Origin: Verrucomicrobiota bacterium
GTDB lineage: Bacteria > Verrucomicrobiota > Kiritimatiellia > RFP12 > UBA1067
Assembly (NCBI GenBank): GCA_023269675.1
Contig: JAHFSX010000011.1
Location: 1 to 64,000 of the forward strand
DNA length: 64,000 bases
Reading direction: 5' to 3'
The notes under the pieces are model-generated. The model was not told the origin of the DNA. It did not search any database and saw only the letters and a program-made list of their open reading frames with translations. Shown here in pieces: positions 18,079-27,255 of the stretch. Numbering within the stretch: position 1 is the first letter of the stretch; each line of letters begins with the position of its first letter. A program made the translations under genes and the position numbers.

Positions 18079-19038
18079 TTACCGGCCCGCGGCCTCCACC
18101 AGCGCCTTGAGATAGCCGTCGGCGAAGAGCCGTCCGAGCGTGCCGTAGCCGGGCACGAAACCCGGTTCCGCCCCCTCGCCCTCCATGGCCGGCACGTGGT
18201 CGCAGCGGAAGGGCACGTCGAGGCCGAGCTCCCGGTAGGTGCGGAACAGCGCCAGCTGATCTGTCTCGCCCTCGTCATGGAACAGCTCCACGAAGTCGTC
18301 CGCGGTGCCGCGCACGTCGCGCACGTGCACGAAGGCGATGCGCGGGCCGAAATGACGCGCCGCCGCGTCGAGGTCGACGCCCATGAGTTTGAAGTTCGCC
18401 TGGCAGAAGGTCACCGCGTTCTCGCGGCAGGGCGCCAGGGCGTAGGCGCGGTCGTAAGCCTCGACCGAACCGAAGACGCGCGCCATGCCTCCCAAGGTCG
18501 GCAGCGGCGGGTCGTCCGGATGCAGCCCCATGCGCACCCCGAGCCTCTGCGCCTCGGGCATCACGGCCCGGATGAAGCCGGCGTAGTTCTCCCACACCTG
18601 CTCCGCGCTCAGGAGCGGCCCGGGCATGAGCCGCTGGTTTTCCGCCAGACGGAAGTAGGTCGCCTGCGCGCCGCCGCGTCCCGCGCGCTCGCCGGTGCGG
18701 TGCCACCCCGTGCCGGCCATGAAGTTGTAGCAGAGCAACCCGATCCCCAGCTCCGCCATGTTGGCGAGCAGCAGGCGGTAATGCTCCAAATCCTCCTCGC
18801 GCCCCGGCAGCCCGAGCTTGATGCGCGACATGTCGAAGGGGTCGCCCTCCAGCGCCACCACGCGCAGGCCGGCCGCGGCGAGGTCCGCCACCACGCCGGC
18901 CAGCGCCTCGCGGTTCCAGGGCGCGGGGCGGCCGGTCAGCTCGGGCGCCACTTTCACGACCACGTCGTCGATCCCCATCTGACGGCACAGCTGCCAGAGC
19001 CGGTGCGGCCGCGGCGGAACAAATTCGATCAGTTGCAT
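18079..19038 (-). CDS. uxuA: Mannonate dehydratase
   Basis: Cytoplasmic enzyme that dehydrates D-mannonate to 2-keto-3-deoxy-D-gluconate, the last dedicated step of glucuronate breakdown. The 319 residues form an UxuA-type TIM barrel with the signature MGLHPDDPP and metal-site segments CQANFKLMG, FVHVRDVRG and ELFHDEGETD. This is somewhat shorter than E. coli or Bacillus UxuA but the core is complete. GTGAGGAC precedes the ATG. It lies 2 kb from the uronate operon, separated by the low-GC accessory genes, so it has probably been split from it or is independently controlled. Confidence 0.88.
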   Translation of the reverse strand: MQLIEFVPPRPHRLWQLCRQMGIDDVVVKVAPELTGRPAPWNREALAGVVADLAAAGLRVVALEGDPFDMSRIKLGLPGREEDLEHYRLLLANMAELGIGLLCYNFMAGTGWHRTGERAGRGGAQATYFRLAENQRLMPGPLLSAEQVWENYAGFIRAVMPEAQRLGVRMGLHPDDPPLPTLGGMARVFGSVEAYDRAYALAPCRENAVTFCQANFKLMGVDLDAAARHFGPRIAFVHVRDVRGTADDFVELFHDEGETDQLALFRTYRELGLDVPFRCDHVPAMEGEGAEPGFVPGYGTLGRLFADGYLKALVEAAGR

Positions 19039-19367
19039 GTCCTCACTTTACCAAAGATCAGGGCCGCGATGCACGCCCAAGCATGGGGCGAAGAGAGGAC
19101 GGAGGACGGAGGAACAGGAGACAGAGGCCGGCAGTCAGAAGACGAATGGGGAACAGCTTTCTCGCGGTCAAGGACGGGCGAGCCACAACAACCGTTTGTG
19201 GCCCGTCGCGTTCTGATCGCTGGTGTGAGCAGATGCGCGCATGGGGATGGCCCGGCGAACCTTTCGCCTGGCCCTGACTTTACCGCAAAAAGCGAACCTG
19301 ACCGCGATGAGAAAAACGGTCTCGCGTTTTTCCTTTTGAGGCCGAGCGCCAAAGCCCGTCCGCGGTT
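19039..19367. other. 329-bp gap with purine-rich low complexity, no gene seen
   Basis: Holds degenerate GAGGACGGAGGACGGAGG-type low complexity (about 19093-19125) related to the heptamer repeat at 60990-61052. No open frame here has coding character. Confidence 0.5.
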
Positions 19368-19904
19368 TTAAGCCTCGCTCGCACGCGCGTGTTCGCCATC
19401 CGCTTTGAACCCTTCATGGAAAGCGACATAGCCCTGCGGAGTACGCCCGCCGAAAGGCAGAGCAAAGAAGAACTCTTGCGGCACGCCCTCAAGCACAAGC
19501 CCAGACACGTTTGTGAACCCGAATTTCCTGTAGTACTCTGGATGTCCCACGAGACAACATCCCTGAGCCTTCATATCTTTCAGACGCGACAACCCTTCCT
19601 GGATCAGCGCTTGACCGATGCCGAGCCGCTGGCACGACGGCAACACCGAAACCGGTCCAAGTCCATACCAGTTAGAACTCCCGTCGGAAATGGTCACGGG
19701 GGAGAAAGCAACATGTCCTATCACTCGGCCATCCATGTCGGCAACCAGCGACACCGTAAGAGCTGTGGCGGCACGCAGCGCCTCGATGACAAACTGTTCC
19801 GTGTGGCGGCTAATCGCCAAAGTCTTGAACGCCGCAATAGTCACCTCCGTTATCGCGCGAACATCGTTAGGCGCTTCGTTCCTGATAACAATCTTTGGAT
19901 TCAT
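19368..19904 (-). CDS. GNAT-family N-acetyltransferase
   Basis: The 178 residues show the GNAT fold with an acetyl-CoA loop region SVLPSCQRLGIGQALI (R/Q-x-x-G-x-G/A motif) and the YhbS-like end motif LVGHPEYYRKFGFTNVSG. It probably acetylates a small molecule or protein; the substrate is unknown. The ATG at 19904 is preceded by GGAGGG. It begins 4 nt after the stop of the upstream hypothetical gene, so the two are coupled. GC content is visibly lower than in the surrounding genes, suggesting recent acquisition. Confidence 0.88.
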   Translation of the reverse strand: MNPKIVIRNEAPNDVRAITEVTIAAFKTLAISRHTEQFVIEALRAATALTVSLVADMDGRVIGHVAFSPVTISDGSSNWYGLGPVSVLPSCQRLGIGQALIQEGLSRLKDMKAQGCCLVGHPEYYRKFGFTNVSGLVLEGVPQEFFFALPFGGRTPQGYVAFHEGFKADGEHARASEA

Positions 19905-19908
19905 AGTC

Positions 19909-20445
19909 TCACATCCCTCCCTCTTGCGGCCACCGTCGAGCGCTCGGCACATCGCAGCCGCTGTCACATGGCTCCTGTTCGGTTGTTTTGATTCTCCAGC
20001 TCTTCAACATGCCTATGCGACCGATCTCATTTTCAAAGCTCGCCCGCGCCCATTGCGGTAATTTTCCGTAACCCGAAATGTCGAGCACAAGTTGACACTT
20101 GTTCCAAAAGGACTGCATGAATTCAAAGGTCAACGGAGTGAGTTTACGGCGGTATGCGCGCTGGGTTTTGATGACATAGAACCGCACCACAAGGGCGGCG
20201 TTTTTCGGCTCAAACGCCGTCGGCTCGAACGGGTTGAAAAACCTCAAGCTCCCCGTCGCCAGCCTGTTCTGAAAGTCGGGATCATTTGCAAAATTGGCTT
20301 CGGGCTCTCCAATTGCCAGAAACATATCGCGTCCGTTGATAAGGGTGGAAACGCAAAGGGGCTGGCCGCGTTCGCGCCTTCCGAGAGATTGCGAGTCGAC
20401 TATATACGAGTCTCGCGCGATTGTTATTTCAAGGTCGAAGATCAT
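19909..20445 (-). CDS. Hypothetical protein
   Basis: A 178-residue protein I do not recognise. It starts MIFDLEITIARDSYIVDSQS and has mixed alpha/beta character with no signal peptide or membrane segment, so it is likely cytoplasmic. The middle contains FNPFEPTAFEPKNAALVVRF; the C-terminal third (WARASFENEIGRIGMLKSWR) is helical and basic. No clear Shine-Dalgarno precedes the ATG. It lies between a lipoprotein gene (18 nt upstream) and the GNAT gene (4 nt downstream) and shares their lower GC. Confidence 0.65.
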   Translation of the reverse strand: MIFDLEITIARDSYIVDSQSLGRRERGQPLCVSTLINGRDMFLAIGEPEANFANDPDFQNRLATGSLRFFNPFEPTAFEPKNAALVVRFYVIKTQRAYRRKLTPLTFEFMQSFWNKCQLVLDISGYGKLPQWARASFENEIGRIGMLKSWRIKTTEQEPCDSGCDVPSARRWPQEGGM

Positions 20446-20463
20446 CAATCGTAAAACCGAACG

Positions 20464-21066
20464 TCACGGGTCACGTGCGGCGGGCACACTGCCGCGTGAA
20501 CCCGCCGGCAGGCCTTTGGCTTTGTCTTCATTGAACTTGAGCCAATGCTTTGCCAAATCATCATTTGACTTCTCGATCTCGTCCTTTATCTCGACGGGGC
20601 ATTGGGGATTGAGCGCAAACCAAACCAGTCCAGGCTTTCGTTCGGCGTGCAGCTTCAGGAGCAAATCGCTGGGAACCGCCGGATTTCTGGCGAGCCCGCA
20701 GTAGACGGTATGCGACGTGTCCTGCATGAGCGCCAGCATCTGACGTGTGGAAAGGTTCCGGTTCCAAGCCGTCCCTGAGCGCGCGAAATCGTCACGGTCC
20801 CTCATGTAAAGGGCAATTTCCTCCGGGGTCAAATGGGGGTTGCTGGCAACGAGGAAGCGGACATCCGTACTGCGGATGGCTGTGAACTCGACCACCCTTT
20901 CGTGCTCAAGGGGCATCCGCTCAACGACTGCCCGGATGAGCTCCGGCGAATAGCCGTGCTCGGCCAAGAATTTGCCCCCGTTCTTCTCGGGGTAGGCGGG
21001 GCCAGCTATCTGGAAGTCACAACCGCCGAGCAGCGCTCCGATCAATAAAATGCGGACTATTCTCAT
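20464..21066 (-). CDS. Putative lipoprotein with leucine-rich-variant-like repeats
   Basis: The 200 residues begin MRIVRILLIGALLGGC, a type II signal with lipobox LGGC (Cys16), so it is probably membrane-anchored after export. The mature part is helical with repeating segments (VRFLVASNPHLTPEEI, MLALMQDTSHTVYCGLARNP, AVPSDLLLKL, FALNPQCPVEIKDEI) that resemble the N-x-x-x-P spacing of variant leucine-rich repeats. Function unknown. AAAGGA precedes the ATG. It is first in a low-GC trio. Confidence 0.75.
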   Translation of the reverse strand: MRIVRILLIGALLGGCDFQIAGPAYPEKNGGKFLAEHGYSPELIRAVVERMPLEHERVVEFTAIRSTDVRFLVASNPHLTPEEIALYMRDRDDFARSGTAWNRNLSTRQMLALMQDTSHTVYCGLARNPAVPSDLLLKLHAERKPGLVWFALNPQCPVEIKDEIEKSNDDLAKHWLKFNEDKAKGLPAGSRGSVPAARDP

Positions 21067-21126
21067 GAAGGGATCCTTTCGTCTAAACCATCATCGTGGT
21101 CTGCGCCAGAAACGGCCATCCGACAA

Positions 21127-23229
21127 TCAGGCGGCGGGCAACCCTTGCCCGATCATTCCTTTGGCCTGCTTCAACACGTCGCGCGTTCGCAGCAACCGGG
21201 CCTTCACGTCCAGAATGACGCAACCGTTGTACCACCCGCTCCATTGGCCGTGACAGTATCCGTCGGCCAGCGTCTGGACCTCGGCCAGGGCCGCCTCAGC
21301 CGCCTCGAGCGCCCGGACGCATCCCGGCAGATCGCCCGCGTCGAGGGCCTCTTGCGCCGTCAGCGTCTGTTCCAGCCACGCGCTCAGGCGCGCCATCAGC
21401 TCAGCCGGATAGATCAGATTGTCCCGCAGGAACACCGCCTCCCCCGCCGGCAGCTTAACCTCCGACGCGTGCGCGTGCAGCCCCGCCAGCTCGAAACCCA
21501 CCCTTTGCGCCACGGCCCGCTTGATCATCGCGCGACGCTCGAGCGCTTGAGGATCCGTGTCGCTCAACGACGCCCAGAACGCGTCGTCCGCCCGGGGCTG
21601 CCCCTCTTTGGCGCTTCCGCTCCCGACCTTCTCCGGTGCGGTTCCCGCACCTATTTTCTTGGCCTTCAGGCTGTCGGCGAGCTGCTTCAGCGACTGAAGT
21701 CCCTTGCTCACGATCTGTCCGTCCAGCAGGAAGGGCACGTTCTGAAGGTCATGAATCTGATAGGCGTTGAAGTAGATCCGGTAGGCATTGGCGATCTCCG
21801 GCCGCCTCGCTGAAAACCTCTCGTTCACCCACGCGGCCAGCCAGGCCTCGGCGTCAAACCCCTCCATCCGCCAGGTCATCTTCGCGGAGGCGTCGATCCC
21901 CAGCACAAACTCGCGCACATTGGAGACGTTGAAAACGGCATACTCCCCTGCCCCGCTCCGGACCGCCTCCTGCAGCAGCGCATAGGTTTTGTGGGGCGGC
22001 ACCGCCTGCGCCAGATGCGGCCCGCAGCCGATCAGCGCCTCGTGATAGTAGACACCGTACGCGTTCTTCGGATGGCGCGGCGTCTCGTAGAAGTCCCGCT
22101 GCCACTTCCAGCCCGGCGAGTTGTCGGCGAAGACGACGATCGTGCCCTCCGGGACCGTCAGCAGCCCCTGCTGGTTGAGCACCGCCCCCTCGGCCCAGAG
22201 CGTGGTGGACATGACCCGCGGCTGGCGCGGGCACACCTCGTCCAGGATCTTCACCTGCGCCGCCATGGCTTCGGATATGATCCGGCCGCGGTCCGCGTCC
22301 GACTGCGGGGTCGCGGCGTCCGCCTCCCACATGGGCCGGTCGCCCTTGCCCCGCAGCCCGAGCTGCCAGATCACGTTCGGATAGGTCGCCCACTTCTTCG
22401 CGTACGCGCGCCACACCTCGCGCACCTCGTCCGGCTGGCTGACGTAAGAGTACTTCAGGTCCCGGCCGCGCGCCTTCCAGTAGTTGAAGTAGCTCCACGC
22501 GCTGACCCCCAGCGGCTCCTGATGGTGCATCGACAGGAACAGGCCGCGCCGCGAGCACTCCTGCGCCAGCGCCTCCTCCTCCGGATTCAGGATGTCGATG
22601 AAGCTGGCGGGGATGACCAGGTTGCAGCGGCAGCGCACCAGCGCCTCGGCCACGGCCCGCAGCGTCTCGCGGCGCATGACCTTCGAGTAGAACTTGTAGG
22701 GAAGCTCACGCGTGCCGCCCGGCTTCCAGAACGTCAGCAGGTCCTCGTCATTGATGAACCAGCCCCGGTACTTGAACGTCGGCGGCCCCGAAGCCAGCGA
22801 CACCGCCGGCCACTGCAGCTCCGCGCGCTTCTCCGGCTCGCGCCCCGACCAGAAGCCCAGCGGGTCCACCTTCAGAAACTCCTCGATGAAGGCGTACACG
22901 CCGAACATCGTGCCGCGCGCGTCGCCGCCCTCGATCGTCAGCCGGCCGCCCTGAGACTCGGCGCGGTAGCTCTCCCAAGGGCCGCCCGCGTGCGTGCCGA
23001 TGACCACGCACGCGCCTGGCGGCGGCGTGCCGCCCACCGTCACCTCGGGTTTATGCCCGGTGATCTTCCGCACGTCGGCGGCCAGATCCTCCGCCGCGAG
23101 ACGCACGTACTCGGGCTCGCCCGCCGCCACGACGATGGGCGCGACGCGTTCGGCCGTCACAAACATGAAGCTGTCGGCGCAGGCCGCGCCCGCGCACAGC
23201 AGCAGCGCCGTGACACACCCGTTTCTCAT
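21127..23229 (-). CDS. Exported GH115-like alpha-glucuronidase, short form A
   Basis: Predicted to remove (4-O-methyl-)glucuronic acid side chains from xylan outside the cytoplasm. The 700 residues start with a signal peptide (about 1-18). An alpha/beta N-domain follows (about 25-145, EYVRLAAEDLAADVRKITG, RGTMFGVYAFIEEFLKVDPL), then the GH115 barrel opening YRGWFINDEDLL (about 155) and WQLGLRGKGDRPMW. The chain stops after the helical region; the C-terminal beta-sandwich of full-length GH115 enzymes is missing. It is a close paralog of the gene at 27252 and last in the uronate operon, 43 bp after the SDR gene, with GGAGGAGAGG before its ATG. Confidence 0.8.
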   Translation of the reverse strand: MRNGCVTALLLCAGAACADSFMFVTAERVAPIVVAAGEPEYVRLAAEDLAADVRKITGHKPEVTVGGTPPPGACVVIGTHAGGPWESYRAESQGGRLTIEGGDARGTMFGVYAFIEEFLKVDPLGFWSGREPEKRAELQWPAVSLASGPPTFKYRGWFINDEDLLTFWKPGGTRELPYKFYSKVMRRETLRAVAEALVRCRCNLVIPASFIDILNPEEEALAQECSRRGLFLSMHHQEPLGVSAWSYFNYWKARGRDLKYSYVSQPDEVREVWRAYAKKWATYPNVIWQLGLRGKGDRPMWEADAATPQSDADRGRIISEAMAAQVKILDEVCPRQPRVMSTTLWAEGAVLNQQGLLTVPEGTIVVFADNSPGWKWQRDFYETPRHPKNAYGVYYHEALIGCGPHLAQAVPPHKTYALLQEAVRSGAGEYAVFNVSNVREFVLGIDASAKMTWRMEGFDAEAWLAAWVNERFSARRPEIANAYRIYFNAYQIHDLQNVPFLLDGQIVSKGLQSLKQLADSLKAKKIGAGTAPEKVGSGSAKEGQPRADDAFWASLSDTDPQALERRAMIKRAVAQRVGFELAGLHAHASEVKLPAGEAVFLRDNLIYPAELMARLSAWLEQTLTAQEALDAGDLPGCVRALEAAEAALAEVQTLADGYCHGQWSGWYNGCVILDVKARLLRTRDVLKQAKGMIGQGLPAA

Positions 23230-23272
23230 GCCTCTCCTCCCGTTTGGATGCCCGCCATCGCCGGGCGCGGCC

Positions 23273-24127
23273 TCACACCCCCGAGGCCGCGAGGAAGCCG
23301 CCGTCCACCGGCACGGTGACGCCGGTGACGAAACGCGCCTGCTCGTCGTTGAGCAGCCAGCAGACGCACCCCAGCAGGTCGCGCGCCTCGCCGAACTGCC
23401 CCTGCGGCGTGTGGCGCATCACGTTCTCGCCGCGCGCGGTGAGCCCGCCCTCGGGCGTCAGCAGGATCTTGCGGCTGCGCTCGTTGACGAAGAACCCCGG
23501 CGCGATGCCGTTCACGCGGATGCCCGCCGGCGCCAGATAGACGGCGAGCCACTGGGTGAAGCTGACCACCCCCGCCTTGGCCATGGCGTAGGCTGGCACG
23601 CGCGTGAGCGGCCGGTAGCTGTTCATGGAGGCGAAGTTGAGGATCGATCCCCGCCGGAGCACCGCCATCTCGCGTCCGAAGACCTGCGACGGGATCACCG
23701 TCCCCAGCGTGTTGGCGCAGATCACGGACCCGAAGCCGTCGAGGCTCAGGTCGAAAAAGCCGCGCACGCCTTCGGGCTTGTCGGCCGCGAGTTCCGCGGG
23801 GTCGAACACCGTCGTCGTGGTCGTGGCTGCGGCCTGGTTGCCGCCCGCGCCGTTCAGCAGAAACCGGCACGGGCCCAGCGCCGAGGTCACGGCATCGCGC
23901 GCCCGCTCGACGGCGGAGGCGTCCGTCACGTCGGCGGCCACCGCCAGCGCGGTCCCGCCCTCCGCCGCGATCTCGTCCGCGAGCTTTTCGAGCGTGGCGA
24001 GCGTGCGTCCGAGCAGCGCGACCTTCGCGCCGCGCCGCGCCAGCTCTTTCGCGATCTCGGAACAGAGCGTGCCGCCCGCTCCCGTGATGACCGCGGTCTG
24101 TCCGTCAAAACATGTGTCTTTTGCCAT
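23273..24127 (-). CDS. uxuB: SDR-family D-mannonate oxidoreductase (fructuronate reductase)
   Basis: Reduces D-fructuronate to D-mannonate with NAD(P)H. It is the short-chain-dehydrogenase type, as in Bacillus YjmF/UxuB, not the long-chain E. coli type. The 284 residues have the Rossmann motif TGAGGTLC, NGAGGN (family-typical NGAGGNxxxAT), catalytic Ser in FASMNSY, and YAMAK (Tyr-x-x-x-Lys). Start set at ATG 24127 because AAGGG lies about 9 nt upstream, while the alternative GTG at 24136 directly abuts that site. It sits between uxaC and a GH115 gene; this neighbourhood, together with sequence, supports the pathway assignment over a generic dehydrogenase. Confidence 0.85.
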   Translation of the reverse strand: MAKDTCFDGQTAVITGAGGTLCSEIAKELARRGAKVALLGRTLATLEKLADEIAAEGGTALAVAADVTDASAVERARDAVTSALGPCRFLLNGAGGNQAAATTTTTVFDPAELAADKPEGVRGFFDLSLDGFGSVICANTLGTVIPSQVFGREMAVLRRGSILNFASMNSYRPLTRVPAYAMAKAGVVSFTQWLAVYLAPAGIRVNGIAPGFFVNERSRKILLTPEGGLTARGENVMRHTPQGQFGEARDLLGCVCWLLNDEQARFVTGVTVPVDGGFLAASGV

Positions 24128-24160
24128 TACCGTCACCCTTGCCTCAAAACCGCCCAGTTT

Positions 24161-25570
24161 CTAGTTTCCAGCCGTCAGCACCATCTCGCGCGCGTTGCCG
24201 TAGCTGACCGCGCGCACCAGCGGCTCCAGCGCGCAGAAATCGTCCGGCAGCAGCCCCGCCTCGGCCTGCGCCCCGAGGTAGCCGCACAGCACGCGCCGGA
24301 AATACTCGTGCCGCGTCATCGAGAGCAGGCTGCGCGAATCGGTCGTCATGCCGATGAACGTGGAGAGCAGCCCGTAGCTGCTCAAGGACTCCAGATGCTG
24401 CCGGATGCCCAGCGCGTGGTCGTTGTACCACCAGGCCGGGCCGAACTGGACCTTGCCCGCCACGCCGTCCTCCGCGTAGGAGCCGGTGAGCGTCGCGAGG
24501 ACCGCGTTGTCGGCCGGATTGAGCGTATAGAGAATCGTCCGGGGCAGCCGCCCGCCGCATTCGAGATCGTCGAGAAAACCGCACAGGCTTTCCACGTCGC
24601 AGGCGCGCCCCGGCGCGGCGTACCCGCCCGCCGGACCGGCGAGCCGGCGGAGCCGCGAGCTGGTCCGGCGCTGCGCGCCGAGATGCAGCTGCAGGGTCCA
24701 GCGCCGCCGCCCGTACTCGCCGCCCAGAAAGCGCAGGATCGCCGAGCCCAGGCTCAGCGTGTCGTCCGCCGACAGCGGCTCACCCTTCAGACGCCGGTCG
24801 AAAAGCCGGGCCGCGGCCGCCTCGTCCGCCGGCCGGTATGCGAACGCGTCCAGCGCATGGTCGGCCAGCCTGCAGCCGCAGGCGTCGAACGCGTCCAGCC
24901 GCAGCTTCACGGCCGCGCAGAAAGCCTCGTAGGAGCCGACCGTCATCCCCGTCGCCTCGCCGAGCCGGCGCACCCAACCGGGATACCCCTCGTCCCCCGC
25001 CGCGGCGATGTCGTCGCCGCGCAGCGTGGGCAGCACGCGGACCGCGAAGTCCGAAGCCGCCAAGGTCCGGTGCGCGGCCAGATCGTCCAGCAGCCCGTCC
25101 GAGGTGCAGACGCATGTCACGTTGAAGCGGCTCAGCAGTCCGCGGGCCGAAAATCCGGGCGCGCGCAGCCTGGCGTTGGCCGTCTCCCAAACGGCTGCGG
25201 CGGTCGCCGGCGACAGCGGCGCTGTTATGCCGAACCCGCGCTCCAGCTCCAGCGCGGCCCAGTGATACAGGGGATTGCCCAACGTTTTCGGCACGGTCGC
25301 GGCCCAGGCGTCGAACTTTTCGCGCGGCGACGCGTCGCTGCCGGTGATCAGAGCCTCGGCCACGCCCGCGATGCGCATGGCGCGGTGCTTGTAGGGGTCG
25401 TGCGCGATCCACACTTCGGTCAGGCTCTCGAACACCCGGTCGTCCGCGAGGTCGCGCGCGGAGAGGTGGTTGTGGTAGTCGATGATCGGCTGCGCCGCGG
25501 CACACTCGAGGTACAGCCGGCGCGCCAGCGCCGTCCGCAGCAGGCAATCGTTGCCGAACCCTTCGCCCAT
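24161..25570 (-). CDS. uxaC: Glucuronate isomerase
   Basis: Converts D-glucuronate to D-fructuronate (and galacturonate to tagaturonate). The 469 residues are of normal UxaC length. The N-terminal metal motif is DYHNHLS (His33, His35); QLHLGAQRR, GPAWWYNDH and TDSRSLLSMTRHEYFRRVLC are diagnostic. Start at ATG 25570 with AAAGGAT upstream; the frame is open far upstream but that overlaps the transporter gene. It lies 23 nt after the transporter stop and 33 nt before uxuB, all one operon. Confidence 0.95.
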   Translation of the reverse strand: MGEGFGNDCLLRTALARRLYLECAAAQPIIDYHNHLSARDLADDRVFESLTEVWIAHDPYKHRAMRIAGVAEALITGSDASPREKFDAWAATVPKTLGNPLYHWAALELERGFGITAPLSPATAAAVWETANARLRAPGFSARGLLSRFNVTCVCTSDGLLDDLAAHRTLAASDFAVRVLPTLRGDDIAAAGDEGYPGWVRRLGEATGMTVGSYEAFCAAVKLRLDAFDACGCRLADHALDAFAYRPADEAAAARLFDRRLKGEPLSADDTLSLGSAILRFLGGEYGRRRWTLQLHLGAQRRTSSRLRRLAGPAGGYAAPGRACDVESLCGFLDDLECGGRLPRTILYTLNPADNAVLATLTGSYAEDGVAGKVQFGPAWWYNDHALGIRQHLESLSSYGLLSTFIGMTTDSRSLLSMTRHEYFRRVLCGYLGAQAEAGLLPDDFCALEPLVRAVSYGNAREMVLTAGN

Positions 25571-25593
25571 ACAAAATCCTTTCTCCGCGCTTT

Positions 25594-27255
25594 TCAGTTC
25601 CGCGTTTTCAGCAAGCCCCAGCCCAGCCAACCCGCGAACGCGCTGCACAGCGCTCCCGCGGCGCACGTCATCCATCCGCCCGAGGTGCCGATGCTGTACA
25701 GGCTGATGCCGACAAACAGGGCACCCGTGAGTCCGAGGGCGATCGCGAACAGCGTCATGATCGGCCGGTGGCCCTGCGGCGCGGCGTCGGTCGGACCCTC
25801 GCTCTCGCACACCGGCGTCGCCAGCCGCTTGAAAAAGGCTGCCACGCGCTGCCGGTAGGCCTCGCTCCGCCCCGCTCCGGGCGCGGAGAGGAACAGCACG
25901 CCCACGCACACCAGCATCTGGCAGAATGTGGCGGTCTCCCAGTTCAGCGAAGGGCACCGCTGAAACAGCAGCCCCGCCGCGATGCCCGACAGGATGGCGG
26001 CCACCGCGCCCCACGGCTTGGGACGTCGCCACAGCACGCCGCACAGCAGCGGCACCACCAGCGGCACGCCGATCAGCCCCATCAGGATCTTGTTGACTTC
26101 GAACGCCCCGCCGAACCGCTGGACCTGCGTGGCCCCGCAGATGATGATCGCGCCGAGCATGACGGTCATCACGCGCGCCACGATCATCTGCTCGCGGTTC
26201 TCCGCCCGCGGCCGGAAGAGCCGCCGGTAAATGTCGCGCGTCAGGACGCCCGCCGTCACATTGTACTCCGCGCTCAGCGTGGACATGGTGGCGGAGAGCA
26301 TGGCCGCGATCATCAGCCCCATGGTTCCGGGCGGCAGCAGCCGTTTGCAGACGCTGACGTAGGCCTGCTCGGGGTTCGCGAGGCCGGGCACCAGCACCGC
26401 CGCCGCGATCGCCGGCAGCAGAAAGATCACGGGGCAGACCAGGAACAGCACCGCGGACATGATCCCCATCTTCCGCGCCTCCCGCTCGTCCTTGGTGCAG
26501 TAGAAGCGCTGGATGAAGGCCCAGTTGCCGTTGTACTTGATGATCACCATCGCATAGTAGACGAACAGGAACCAGAAGCCGCCCTTGGGCCCGTGGTTCC
26601 AGGTGAAGTGCTCGGGCAGGGCGGAGACCAGCGCGCCGAATCCGCCGACCGCCTTCAGCGCCAGCGGCACCATGACCGTGGTGATCATGAGCAGGATCGC
26701 GCACTGCACCGCGTCCGTCACCACCACCGCCCACAGCCCGCCGATCATGGTGTACACGATCACGATGCCGCCGGAAACCGCGATGGCCTGGTTCATGGAG
26801 CAGCCCAGCGTGCCGGAAACAAACACGCCCAGCGCGTACAGCCGCACCATGTTGTCGAGAATGCGGAACCCGACCCCGCCCCACGACGTGATCTGCCGCA
26901 CCGCCGAACTGTAGCGCTGCTCGAGATACTCGACCGGCGTCACCAGCCCCGCCCGCCGCCAGCGGCTCGCCAGGAACGCCGCGCCCATCAAGGCCGCGGG
27001 CACCGCGCTCCACAGGATCACGACGGCCACCAGTCCGTCCTTGTAGGCGATGCCCGCGTGCGCGACAAACACGAACGTGCTCATCATGGTCATGTAGTTG
27101 CTGACCGCGCCCAGATGCCAAGGCACCGCGTTGCCGCCCGCGAAGTACTCCTTCACGTTCTTGACGTAAAGCCCCAGCACGCCGCCGATGGCGGCCATCA
27201 GGACCAGATAGAGCCCGATCGCGGTGTAGTCCAACGTTGCCAATCCGTTTGTCAT
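25594..27255 (-). CDS. Sodium:solute symporter, probable uronate transporter
   Basis: Inner-membrane SSS-family carrier of 553 residues with about 13-14 hydrophobic segments. Family features include LYVKNVKEYFAGGNAVPWHL near the N-terminus, TMMSTFVFVAHAG, GGLWAVVVTDAVQ and the conserved MLSATMSTLSAEYNVTAGVL region of the sodium/substrate path. Its ATG (27253-27255) overlaps the GH115 stop as ATGA. Co-transcription with uxaC and uxuB makes glucuronate or short aldouronates the likely substrate (inference from context). No SusC/SusD or ABC system is present in the window. Confidence 0.9.
   Translation of the reverse strand: MTNGLATLDYTAIGLYLVLMAAIGGVLGLYVKNVKEYFAGGNAVPWHLGAVSNYMTMMSTFVFVAHAGIAYKDGLVAVVILWSAVPAALMGAAFLASRWRRAGLVTPVEYLEQRYSSAVRQITSWGGVGFRILDNMVRLYALGVFVSGTLGCSMNQAIAVSGGIVIVYTMIGGLWAVVVTDAVQCAILLMITTVMVPLALKAVGGFGALVSALPEHFTWNHGPKGGFWFLFVYYAMVIIKYNGNWAFIQRFYCTKDEREARKMGIMSAVLFLVCPVIFLLPAIAAAVLVPGLANPEQAYVSVCKRLLPPGTMGLMIAAMLSATMSTLSAEYNVTAGVLTRDIYRRLFRPRAENREQMIVARVMTVMLGAIIICGATQVQRFGGAFEVNKILMGLIGVPLVVPLLCGVLWRRPKPWGAVAAILSGIAAGLLFQRCPSLNWETATFCQMLVCVGVLFLSAPGAGRSEAYRQRVAAFFKRLATPVCESEGPTDAAPQGHRPIMTLFAIALGLTGALFVGISLYSIGTSGGWMTCAAGALCSAFAGWLGWGLLKTRN

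Noticed and set aside
24161..27121. Single 986-codon frame covering uxaC and part of the transporter
   Set aside because: Upstream part is the transporter gene read in another frame; UxaC homology and a ribosome site begin at 25570.
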